From: Pelodera strongyloides
Taxonomy: Eukaryota > Nematoda > Chromadorea > Rhabditida > Rhabditidae
NCBI GenBank assembly: GCA_036852015.1
Contig: JAANDG010000514.1
Span: 42,094-106,093 of the forward strand
Length of the DNA: 64,000 nt
Reading direction: 5' to 3'
A program made the translations under genes and the position numbers. Positions 37,201-48,800 of this stretch are shown here, piece after piece; positions within the stretch are counted from its first letter, which is position 1; each line of letters opens with the position of its first letter. The notes under the pieces were generated by a model, which saw nothing but the letters and a program-made list of their open reading frames with translations, had not been told where the DNA came from and searched no databases.

Positions 37201-39819
37201 AAACAATATATCATAGTGGAAACGCACATTATTATGCTCTTACAATAAATGTGGAGTAACAAATGCAGTCCTCAGCTTTCCTTTTCGCGTGTATTCTACA
37301 GTGCTTCAGAGAATTTCAGGAGATGTTCAATGCAATAGATTTTTGTGTTTGTTATTTAGTTTTGGGATCGTGCGCCTTCCGGGATCGTCTTTACCGGCTA
37401 CTTCTCATGCCCATGGCGGTCTATTGTTGATCATTATTATTAAGAAAATATTGAAGGCTGTGTCAGTCTCAGAATGAAGAGCTGACAAACGTGAACTTTC
37501 AGATAATCTTTGGTCAGCTGAAAATGAAATGAATGTTGATTTGATTATCGATTACGTTTTGCCGATAGTTTTCGTATCAAAAATCTATGAAAGTTCACTA
37601 CTAAAAAAAAACCAAAACAGCCAGAGAGCGAAAAAATTAAACGCACTCAAAATAAATCATGAGAATACGATTTGAAAAGATCCTCCGTGGACAAATTTAA
37701 ATTGTATATGTAGTAATATGCCTATTTTTCCTAGGCGGTTTTCCCGTCATTTTTTATAGTACATGATTTTGTAATATTTTCTATGTTTATTGTGCCTCGA
37801 TGCTCTGAGCTCTTTCTCGCTTTCAAGTCATTCCCTCTTTTTCTCTTCTTCTCTTCTCTCTCACTCACTCTTTCTCTAGTCTCTATTCCACCCGATGGTC
37901 CTCTTCCCTCGCGTCATTGGTTGAAATCAGCAGGTACGTATCGTATTCACTGTAACTTTACTTTTCCTTTGAATTGCAGGCCAAATTGTGAAAAATTGAC
38001 CCGCCTTGATGGCATAGTCCATATCCATAGTGTTGTCCACATGGCGTTGTTGCGAGACAGCACTGCTGTGTGCTACTGTATGTAAACACTTCATCCTTTT
38101 CAGAAAATGATTCGTAACCTTCGTGTTCATGATGTGTTGCCCCTGGGAACTAAACCTCGATTATTGAGGTTTCCCACTGTATCTTTACATGGAGCCTAAG
38201 TCTAGAAAGCGTATGTTTTACTCTGCCTCCTTTATTCCGAAAACGTCCTGGTTTTATAAAGGTGATTGTCGCATGCTTGTTCGATGCGTACTGTCTACAG
38301 TTACAGTACATCCGCATTTTCAGCTCCGTTTAGTAAGTTGTTCTTTTAGGTGGAGAAATCGCAGTAACTCGAGATGTAACTGAGCTGAGCCATGTTGAAA
38401 CCGTATCTGCGTGCACGATTCGCTGATCGACTGGGAATTAGGTATGTTTCATTTTCAGACTGATTGCAGCTGATTACAATTTTATTTGAGCCAACATCAC
38501 TGTATTCCCCGTTATGCGACATGAGAGATGAGATGTTACCATATATTCACGTATAATCACAAATACAAATGTCACTTTGGCAACATATAATAGGTTCATT
38601 GCAGTGCAAGTGCAGCATGTGGTCGAAGCGGCGCGTTCCGATGACTGCAACTTTTCTGACTTCGCAACTGTCAACTGTGGTCGGATGACTTCTTTACTTC
38701 TTATTTATTTCGGATCGAAGGTTAGCACATGTGATATGCAGCTTTTGACTCTAACTTCGTTGACAAACATATTGGGACACCACATTTCTAGATCTTCCCA
38801 CCTTCTTTTAGCGATATAGAGAATAAGAATAAAGCAGTATTTTGGTATACTTAAGATGCAATTTATTTAAAGTGTATATTGCTTTGTTCAGATTTCGCGT
38901 GAAGCGCTTGGCAACGAGAGAGTGTGGAACTTCGTGCTGTGCATTAATTAGGACGTTGAGGTGTATCGCATTACCTATTGATCAGCTCAATCAGCTGACG
39001 CTGACTAGCTGATTATCTCCAAGGTACGCTTTGCACATTAACCTATATCATATGGGTAATTTGACGTCGAATACGTATCCACCGCGTGGTTTGTTGTTTG
39101 TGTAGCAATCCCGAAACTACGAATAGTAATGGTGCGGATTATCTAAAGCACAATTCTCTATACTGAAATCACTTGCAGGAACGGTGTTCATTTGGCCTGG
39201 TACGATTAACGATATGGAGGCGCATGAGCTCCGGAGCCTTGCTGACATTTACGAAGCTGGTTCGCAGACCTTGCTCGAACGTGACGTGTTCGACCAGAGC
39301 AACATAATGGTTTGTTCTGAACGGTTACTAAAGTCGTCAACTTACAAACTTAGCTTTGCATCCCATTGTTTGGAAAAAAACTTTCTTTTGTTGTAATCGA
39401 GGTAACCGAAGGTGCCCATTGGTAGTATTACTCAGACATGCCACTTTTCAGAGCAGAATACTGTTGCGGCTTCGATTCGGGGGTGTCATTGGAGTCTCGA
39501 CCGTTGAGTGTCGACGGATCTGGTGTCGCGTGCTGTCTTGGGTTGTCATGAGTTCATTGGATCTGCCTATGTGCGGGATGTGAATTGAAAGGTGAGGAGC
39601 TGTTTTAAATAACTACTTCTCAAAACATGTTTGGAAAAAACATTACGCTTGACTTCCCTTGTTTTATTATTTATTTACCTGTTTGCTAACCAACGACAAC
39701 ACGACGAGTTATATACTACTTTCTCTTCAATTTCATTGTGATGCACACCCTGTGATGTTATTTAATAAATAAATAAATAATTTAGAAACATTGTTTTGGC
39801 GGGGTGTTAATTACGGGTA

Positions 39820-40202
39820 TTAAAGCGAATTAGCGGTCGGTCTCAACAAAAAAATACAAAAAGAGGAGGAGTAAACAACCGTGCGTTGACCACCGTTTTC
39901 AAACCACCGTTTTACTAGCCGAATTCAAAATATTTTGTCAACATTTCGTCATTTGGATGCTGCGGTATGCGTGATCATTTGAAAAGGCCATCCCTCGATT
40001 TTTCCAGGGCCGTGCTAGTATTAAAATCGGCAAATCGCCTGAAGCGAATTTTCCCATACAAAATCGCAAAATATGGTTGTTTGAGAACATTTTTGTGCAA
40101 GATGCCCTTATTTGTTTGTGTTTTTATGTTTATTTTCGTTTATAACTTTTTTCAAACTATTTTTGGTGAAAAAACCCCAAACCGGGTGGTATTTCGCTTT
40201 AA
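39820..40202. mobile_element. TTAA fold-back element, long member of the AGCGAAAT family
   Basis: TTAAAGCGAATTAGCGGTCGG at the left and GGGTGGTATTTCGCTTTAA at the right are flanked by TTAA. At about 383 bp it is longer than the 160-170-bp members. The centre is unpaired. Confidence 0.55.
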
Positions 40203-42388
40203 TTACTTAACTTTTCTCTATACAGTGAATATACACGGCACACTTTTGCAACGTGGCCATAAGTCATAAGTATCGGGATTCTCAACTTGTGCTAAAATCC
40301 AGGGATTTCCAAACGTCCGTACTGTCATTTTATAGTCTTACTTACATTTTATTTAGATTTTCACGTTGTGACGAACAAACCGGGAGCTTTGCTGTTATCT
40401 CTACTCAGCTACCGTACGTGAGGAGTGTGTCAAATTTTGGGGAGGCGATGGCGACAAAGTGACTCTCGTGCTTGCGTGCTTGGCCATGCCCCCAACTTCG
40501 AAGACGAAGTACCCTCTTATGCAAGGCTTGGTTGGGATGGTAAACATTAAAGAGTAAGTTTAACCACATGTTACTTCGCTTTGTGTAGGATATATGCACG
40601 GCCTTCGTTCTTAACATGATCATACTTCTCAAGTTTTACAACTTATGCGAAATATCGGGCACTGCTTGTCATAGTAAGATTGTTATTTTTATAGTTTTAT
40701 TTATCCCTTTTTAGGGAGTGGCCACATGACTGAGGAAATTGCAATGCGACCTCCGATGCGACTCGACCAGACTGCCTGAAAAGGGAGCGGTTTCTCCTTT
40801 CCGGTCTCTCTTAACAACTTGAACGTCGACGTCTCTCGGCGAAAAGCTCTCCCCCATCCGCCATTCTGAAAGGAAGCGATAAAGCGCTCATGGGTATGTA
40901 AATTGAGGTCTTTGCGTAAGAGATACTATGTACTGCTGTCCTTAGGAGATCATAATTGTCGTGTTAATTGGGTTGGGGGGGGGGGGGGTTAAATTTTGAT
41001 GGGTTTTTTTCAGGCTTTTATTTCTTTAATGTTCAGGACGTGACGTCCAAGGTGACATCTCAAGATGGCGGCATCTCAACTTTGGTCGAAGACCCTCGTC
41101 CTCACCTCTTATTCAACCTCAACGATGTGAACGTTTTTGTTTGTGTGCATATTGCGTGAAGTGTGAAGCGAACCTGTTTGTTTGCCTCTTTTTGGTATTC
41201 ATAATTGTACTGTTCGAAACTCTACTGGTAGTTCCGCGCCTCCTTTTTTATTTGAAAAGCTGCCGCCGGCTGACTCTTTCTTTCAAAAAGCATCCGTATG
41301 TATTTGTGCGTATAGCAATCACCTCCTGATTCTTTGGGAAACTTTTGAGATAACCGCGCTGAACGTTTATGATATGCGAAATGCAAAAAAAAATGCGAAA
41401 TAAAAAAAAACGTTTTTCGTACATTTTTACGTGGTGGTGGTATTTGAAAGTGATTGCAAATGGCAAAGACCAAAAGTTGCGACCAGAAAGTTGCAATATT
41501 TGCCACTTATTTATTTGGTTTTGTTTTTCTTTTACATTGGTTTTCGTCGAGTTATTACAATTACTTCTCAGCTTGTCTGTAGTCTGTAGTTCTTTCTTTC
41601 TGTCTTCCTTCGTTTCTTTGTTCCTTCCTTCTTTTCGTTTTGTATTTTGTTAAGGTAATAAGGTTTCGTACCAGTTTCAAGGTCATACTCGCATGGTTAC
41701 GGCAAAGAAATGATTAGATGGCCTGGAAGTTTTTCAAGGAAAGTGAAGTAACCTGCGAAGTGTCGTACGCGTCTTTTTGAGATCTTAGGGTTTCCCTTGG
41801 TTTTCGTTTTTAGTAGACCTTCTTAATTTTAAATCTTTTTGACTTAATTCCTTTGCTTCTTTCCTTGTTATTTTTTCCTTAGGAATTAGTTAAACGTTAG
41901 AATTTGCGTTTAGTTCACATACATAATTGCATTGTTACGGTTTAGAAAGTTGTTTAAAACAATACCTTGCAGTGTTTTGTATGTGAATTAGTATTTCTTT
42001 GTTTCTGCACAGAGCAATGTTGTTGCATTCGTTCTCCCGTTTTTCCTTCTGTTTAGTTTTTTTTATGTTATATCCTTTTTTTGTTCCGCTCTGTCCGCCC
42101 TTTTTTCAACTCTCCTTCACATGCGCTCCTTGAATGCTTGGATCACTTGGATGATCCACTGCCGGGATAAAGTCGAGCCGTTATTCTTGCCCAGCCCATC
42201 CTTAGGAAGGATGCTTCGCACTGTAATCTCTGCGTTTCTGTATTCGTATTCCATCTTCCCGATGTCGACAAAGGTTATTTCTCTTCTGTGTACCCACTAC
42301 AATCTATCGTGTGCTTCCCTCGCCCTAGATTGGAAAATGGAGAAATCTGACTACTGCGAAAAACGGGATCTTGGATTCGCTTTTTTTC

Positions 42389-42610
42389 GGCCAGCCGGTG
42401 GCGTAGTGGTTGTGTCATTGACATGATGCTTACTAGAACATTGCTGGTTAAATTCGCCTGTGCGACTCGTTGCACCCAGGCGAAACCCGGAACAGGGCTG
42501 GTCCCCTTTCCGTATTCAAAGATGGCCCATATATTGGGGTGCACTACTTCGGTAGACCAAAGCGGACCGTATGGCCTCCTTCGGAGGGGCCTGAAGGATA
42601 TGTAATCTTT
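42389..42610 (+). mobile_element. tRNA-derived SINE-like unit
   Basis: A pol III A-box-like GTGGCGTAGTGGTT and a B-box-like GGTTAAATTCGCC are spaced as in a tRNA. They are followed by a GC-rich body (CCCGGAACAGGGCTGGTCCC and so on) ending near GGCCTGAAGGATATGTAATC. This arrangement is typical of tRNA-headed SINEs. No second copy occurs in the window, so mobility is inferred. Confidence 0.4.
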
Positions 42611-42659
42611 TTGTCAATCTATGTGCGATGTTTGCATGTCTGAATAAGACGTGGTATTC

Positions 42660-44540
42660 ATTCACACTCCTATTCCAGTTAACACCCTTTCGTTTTTCTA
42701 CGCCCTTCCCATCCTTTAGGCTCTAACTATATTCTGAGGCTTCTCCACTCTTGTGCTCACAATGAAATCTCACTCTTCGCCTAATCCCCTTATATCTCTA
42801 ACTCTTTTCGTTGTTCGTTAGGCTTTGCGTACTGTCGCTCGCTCCTTCTGCAGTCGTTCACTCACTAATTCCTTACCTTTACCTCTCCATACTCTCACCC
42901 ACTCTCTGTCTCAGTCCCCCACTTATCTCTATCGCTCATTCATTCATTCACTCGTCCTTTAGTAGCGTCAAGTGTCTTACTTACTGGACATATTTCACTA
43001 TTCTCTCAGTCTCGAAACTCACTAGTTAGTTAATGGTATTACTGTGCATATTTCACTCAGCCTCCTGCTCATCCTTTCACACTCACCACTCACGCTCCGT
43101 CAAACCCTGCTCGCTCTCTCGTTCATTGCGCACACAAACTCACACATCCATCAAGCCCACTTTCTCTTATTCTCCCAGTCTCGCATTCACTAGTTAGAGT
43201 CTTACTGTACATATTGCATTCATTCTCCTACTCACTTATTCGTATCGTACACTGTACACTTATTCTCACAACTATGCCTCTCATTTTATCCCACTCACAA
43301 CTCATCCCTCTCCAGCTTTCTCGTCACCACACTTCGCATTCCCTCGCCCTTTCACTCACAAAATCTCCAACTCACTCTCCGTCTCACTATTAAATTCGCA
43401 TATCACGCTCACTCTCACGTACTCATCTCATCTCTCCTCCTAACTCTCGCTCCACTCATTTCCTGCTCATTATTTCAATTCTACTCACCCTCCTCAACCT
43501 TCATTCACTCTCCGTTTCCCATCATATATTGTAGATAAGTCTTCAGGTTACCCCCATCCCGCTTACTGTATGTACATATCTTTTCTGGTTAATCTATACT
43601 ACTCACCCTCCCCTATTTCTGTATAGTTTATATAGTTTTTTTCCTTAACTCACTCCCCCCACCCCCTTTACTTCATAGTGTATTTATTTTTCTCGATAAC
43701 TGGCCCTCCTTAACCCCCCTCACACCTTATGTGTACATACATATCGTTCTCGTTACTGGTTACTCACACTTACCTTACCTCCTCGTATCTTACTTACCCC
43801 CTTGTATATAGTATAAATACTCACTCGCCTACTGTTACTGTATATGGTGTACATATCCTTTCTCGTTACTCACCTTCACCTTACCTCGCGTCTTACTCAT
43901 CCGCTTACTGTATATAGTGTAGATACTCACTCGCCTGTTGTATAATATAGTGTACATATCCTTTCTCGTTACTCACCTTACCTCGCGTCTTACTCACCCG
44001 CTTACTGTATGTAGTGTAGATGCCCACTCGCCTGCTGTATAATATAGTGTACATATCCTTTCTCGTTACTCACCTTACCTCGCGTCTTACTCACCCGCTT
44101 ACTGTATATAGTGTAGATAGATACTCACTCGCCTGCTGTATAATATAGTGTACATATCCTTTCTCGTTACTCACCCCCTTACTGTATATAGTGTAAATAC
44201 ACACTCGCCTACTGTATATAGTGTAGATATCCTTTCTCGTTACTCACCCTTCGCATCTTGCTCACCCCCTTACTGTATATAGTGTAAATACTCACTCGCC
44301 TACTGTATATAGGGTACATATTTTCCCTCGTTACTCGCCTTCACTCACCCCTTTTGTATATAGTGTATATATTGTATATATAGTGTAAATACTCACTCGC
44401 CTTCACTCACCCCTTTTGCACTCACCCCTTTTGTATATAGTGTATATATTGTATATATAGTTTAAATACTCACTCGCCTACTGTATATAGTGTACATATT
44501 TTCCCTCTTACTCACCTTCACTCACCCCTTTTGTATATAT
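42660..44540. repeat. Pyrimidine-rich tract with tandem minisatellite
   Basis: About 1.9 kb dominated by C and T on the plus strand (CTCACTC words). From about 43730 it becomes a tandem array of TACTGTATATAGTGTACATA plus TCCTTTCTCGTTACTCACCT in units of roughly 60-105 bp. No gene. Confidence 0.85.
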
Positions 44541-45010
44541 TGTATATATTTTTGTGTGTTTGTGTTGTTCGTATGTTGTTTATTTTTTGTTGTTGTGTGT
44601 TTTTTTATTGTTGTTGTGTATTTTTTTATTGTGTTGTTGTGGTATTTTTATTGTTGTTGTGTATTGTTGTTGTGTTTTTTTATTGTTGTTGTGTTTTTTT
44701 ATTGTTGTTGTGTATTTTTTTATGTTGTTGTGTAATTTTTTATTGTTGTTGTGTTTTTATTTGTGTCTTTTTTTTATTGTGTGGTTTTATGTTTTTTATT
44801 TGTTTGTGTTTTTTATTTTTATTGTGTTGTATGTTTTTTACTTGTTTGCGTTTTTTTTATTATTGTGTTGTTTTATGTTTTTTATTTGTTTGTGTTTTTA
44901 TTTTTATTGTGTTGTTTTACGTTCTTTTATTATTTGTTTGTGTTTTTATTTTTATTGTGTTGTTTTACGTTCTTTTTTTTTTTATTTTTTTTTTATTTTT
45001 TTTTAATAAT
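44541..45010. repeat. T-rich (TTATTGTTGTTGTGT)n tract
   Basis: Almost pure T and G with repeating TTTTTATTGTTGTTGTG, then TTTTATTTTTATTGTGTTG units. Translated frames are artefactual Phe/Val/Cys/Leu runs. Confidence 0.9.
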
Positions 45011-45293
45011 AATTATATTATTATTAATATTTTAATTATGAGCACACTAACAGTATATTTTTAGGTGAACGACGACTGCGACTTGCCAGCCATTCGCAGT
45101 GACGGTGACCCTGGATGCTGAACCATCAACAAAGATATGTTTCTTAGAATATATATTTTGATGTAAAGAATGTACAGGATTTCTTCCCGCTTCACTTTCG
45201 GTGGTACCCCGGGAGTGGAGTGGGAGGAAACAGAAAACACGCACTTGAACTGTCCCGCACTAAGTTGTTTCTTTGTGTATATAGACCTTCGGT

Positions 45294-45624
45294 AAATTAC
45301 TTTGGTCGAAGTAATTTATTGAACTTAACAGTAAATAAAATTGTTTGTGCTCTTTCTTTGTGAAGGATGCTGCATTATTTGTGGGCGATGCCACACGAGT
45401 TTCTGCTGGAATCTTTGTGGCATTGTTTATTTGCAATGCAAGGTATATATAGCTCGGTAAATTTCTTTGGCCGAAGTAGTTTATCGTGCTTGACCATATT
45501 TTTAAAATGAGTGCGGCACACCGGTTTTTATGTTTGGTGTATGGTATCTCAACACTTTATGCTGAAAATTCCTGCGACAGATCTTGCGCCTCGGTACGTT
45601 AAATTACTTTGGCCGAAGTAATTT
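45294..45624 (+). repeat. Three spaced hairpins with a TGG(T/C)CG loop
   Basis: AAATTACTT TGGTCG AAGTAATTT at 45294-45317 recurs at 45459-45482 (one mismatch and one wobble in the stem) and 45600-45624 (perfect stem). Each is preceded by TCGGTA. Spacing is about 150 bp. Function unknown. Confidence 0.7.
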
Positions 45625-47699
45625 AGCGCACCTTAATAATATCCATTAATGTTGTTCCGTCTTAAAGAAGCGCGACTGACATCTTTTATCAAGTGCAGTG
45701 TAGACAGTATATTATGTGGTAATGAAAAATGAAAGCAAAGTATAGAACTAAATACTTCCCTATATATGTTACTCATTGAGGTATGTGATGAGCCAACCAA
45801 GATGATCGAGTGGCGAAAGATGGACACGTGGACCCTACACACTGGGCACCAAACCATGTTTCAAACTTTCCGTTGGTGCGTTTGTCTTCTTCTTGTTCCA
45901 TCCTTTTGTACGTACAGGACTTCACAATAGTTCTACGGAAACTGATGTATGCTTAACAGTTTATCGGGATGTGACTGAAGCTGAAGGCTGAAGTAACGTG
46001 CGATTTTTATCCTCAAGAATTGAATTTCCGTGTTCAGATATTCGAATGAACTGGACTTCTTCACGGTGTGACATCCGTTTGACAGTTCTGCCTGGTGTGT
46101 TTGCTTTCTGAATGTTGTTTTCCTTATTATTTTTCTACAATGATTATATTTTACAATGAAATGATTATTTTACAATGAACTGAAATTATTTCCAGCTGCT
46201 TCGAGCGAGAAATTCTACAAGACAAGATGGGACAGCGCGGACGTCGTTCGTTTTGGAAAGGGCAACCCGCCCGCTGTGAGTATTGTTAATTAGCGTTGTA
46301 AGTGCTGCTTGATGATCATCCCGCTTATTAGACTGTGGAATAATCTAAATGAGTATTTTAATCCTTTGATCCGATATTTCCTTGTTACTATTGAGCAATG
46401 TGCTGGACTGGAGCATCGACGACCGTCCAACGTGACCGAATTGAAAATTGAAGGGCACTGGGCGCCGAATGTTCTTGCATCGATGGAGCGGGAGCGGACA
46501 TCAAACTACTTCTCGCACAAATGTACGGAAGGAATAATAACAGGTTGGTCTCTTTTGGTGGTTCGGTTCGGTATTCTACGCAAATACTGATCAATTACTG
46601 TGCCAAGGACTGCCGGATTTCAAGTGTACTGTACAAGAACAGTTAGATGTCCATTAGTTATCAGCGAAGACCTGTTAGTAAGTAGATTGGACTAAAGCAA
46701 AAGATCCGCATTTTGTGAAGTGTAAGGTTGAGGAGTTCGAGACTGTGTGTTTTGTATGATGTATATGAGTTGTGTGTATACTGTAATTGCCGTGTAGCCG
46801 TTGAATTTGTCAAGGCTAAAACTAAGAACTGTTGGGTAATCTGTTATACTCATTGGAATGGGAAGTATTCCAGATCTACCCTACGATATTGAACGCGAGA
46901 ACAGGGAGAACGCGGGAACCTGTCTTTTCGGAAAAGTGGGTTTGAATAGTAAGCTATATGTTATATGTTGCCGCTGATTCACTTAGCCATTATGGTGGCG
47001 GGCCATAGGACGCTTTTTATTCATAAATTCCAAATAGGTTGTCTGCTTCGCCCATTAGAATAAAAGGGAAACTCCGCGGCATCGCCGCGCACAGAAAGTG
47101 GACAGGGCGCGGCGCACCCCCTCTATGGTGTACTGGTGTTCATCTCCAGTTGACTCCAGACAACTCCAGTCCAGTACACAGTTTCTCACTTAGACTTTGC
47201 TTCAGTAAAATTCAATGTTAATGTCTCATATCACATATTTCGACACTGTAGTGCTATGTCGTGAACAACGTATTTAGTTTTTTTTCCAGTGATGAAGAGG
47301 GGTAGTTCGTCGGCGGAGGGTCTTCTAGTCTTCTGCTTGTGAATGTAACAGCCAAACATTCATTTCCCATCGCATGGCAGCCGTTTAAGGAATCTAGTCG
47401 CTTTTCGTGAAATACTAGATATAGATAGATGACGTTTTTGGATCTAACGGACATGTTATGTCCATTGACAACTTGAAACATGCAAAAAAAGCCTTTAATT
47501 TGTTTTGTGCGCTATTCTGACATCATAAAAACTTGTATTTTGCAGAAAATGGTGGACCATTGGACAAGGAACAGGAACTAGGATGACTAGGAACGATTCC
47601 CCGACAATTGTGCAATTTGGACGGACAGTAAGTGTGAATTTCGCGTGGACTGGGGGCACAAAAGGTTGGTTCATTATTTCAACACATTCTGGCAGTAAT

Positions 47700-48230
47700 T
47701 ATTTGATTGTCGAATTTTGCCAGTAAGGAAGGAGTATTAAGAAGTTTGTAACTAGCTATCCAAAACCTCAAATAGTCTGATTTTTTTAAATTACAGTTCC
47801 ATTGTCTGAACCAATAAAATGTTTTATTGTCGTGTTATTGATACTTGTGTTTTGTACTGTATGTTTGCTATTATGTTGTTGTGATTTGTGATGAATGAAA
47901 ACATTGGTGTGATCATTATTGTTTTAATAACATACGGTAGGCTTACTTGTGAAAAAAGGAGTATTTCTGTCAGGCTACTTTGCCGATCCATATAGCGCGA
48001 TAGATAAAACGTAAACTCGTATCACTATATTAAGACAAGTTGGAGCAATCAGGCAGTGACTTATCGGAACTATGCGGTAGAAAAGTGATGTGTAATGCAT
48101 GACTTGTAGTTGTTTTAAGCACAGACAATAAACGCGCCAATTTTTTTTGTATAAAGGAGAAGAGTTTACTTTTTTGTTTATGTGAACATAACGAAACTCT
48201 TTCATTTTCAATACTTGCAATCGGAATCGA
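47700..48230. other. No recognised gene
   Basis: AT-rich sequence between the T-rich strand-skewed region and the tRNA-like unit. Short frames have no splice partners. Confidence 0.5.
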
Positions 48231-48244
48231 GCATACAAAACATT

Positions 48245-48322
48245 CGCCTCGGCTGAGGTTTGAACACACCGCCACGTCTGGCTTCATAGTCCAACGCTCT
48301 ACCTGCCGCGCTATGCTGGCTT
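48245..48322 (-). pseudogene. Degenerate tRNA-like unit
   Basis: The minus strand has an A-box-like TAGCGCGGCAGGTAGAGC, an anticodon-like loop CTATGAA (ATG) and a B-box-like GTGTGTTCAAACCTC. The T-stem and acceptor do not pair properly. It is either a tRNA pseudogene or a SINE head. Confidence 0.45.
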
Positions 48323-48554
48323 ACGGTGGGAGCATCTTTCTGCTTTAAACAGGGGAACTTTGGGTATCGATACCTCCAGTCGAAAAACAGCCCGTTAGGG
48401 CTCTTCATCCGACTGGTATATAATCTTTTAAATATGTATATACCTCATGTTATTGCCTTTCGGGTCCGCGCTGGGCTCGGCTGGGCTCGCCATGAGGATG
48501 CCGCGAATAACTCGTCGCAACAGGTTCCGGCAGAATCTGTTGTGACTTGCTTTA

Positions 48555-48800
48555 ATTAAATTGTGATTAGCCATTAAACTATATTATAGCTGTGCTCTGC
48601 CGGCCAGCAAAGCTCCGCTATAAGTTTTCTTAGCTAAAACTGTGTGATTGCTATGAGAATCTTATAGCACTTCGCCATAAGATTTTCTTAGCCAAAACAA
48701 TTTAATTGCTATGAGAATCAAATTGTGATTAGCTATTAGAATATATTATAGCAGTGTTCTGCCGACCAGCAAAGCTCCGCTAGACGATTTGATTCTCTAT
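48555..48800. repeat. Short tandem duplication before the satellite
   Basis: Two related units contain AAATTGTGATTAGC, TATATTATAGC and CCAGCAAAGCTCCGCTA. They precede the start of the main array and do not share its monomer. Confidence 0.6.

Larger units (their letters stand above)
25560..40700 (+). other. Chain of exon-like islands, unassembled transcription unit?
   Basis: The plus strand is T-rich with GC-richer islands of about 100-150 bp, spaced about 150-350 bp apart. Many start after TTTCAG/TTTTAG and end at GTAAG/GTATG. Examples: 25942-26035, 26232-26371, 26808-26952, 34517-34617, 34712-34818, 34950-35093, 35255-35385, 35630-35749, 36657-36800 and 39180-39309. Several islands are fully open in one or even two frames, but neighbouring islands do not join in phase, and others have stops in all frames. 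I do not recognise any protein domain. Possibilities are a long non-coding RNA, a decayed gene or a fast-evolving gene with unseen alternative splice sites. Confidence 0.35.

Noticed and set aside
44490..45064. Long plus-strand frame of 150-177 codons rich in Phe, Cys, Val and Leu
   Set aside because: Produced by the T/G-rich simple repeat; all three frames are open for the same reason.
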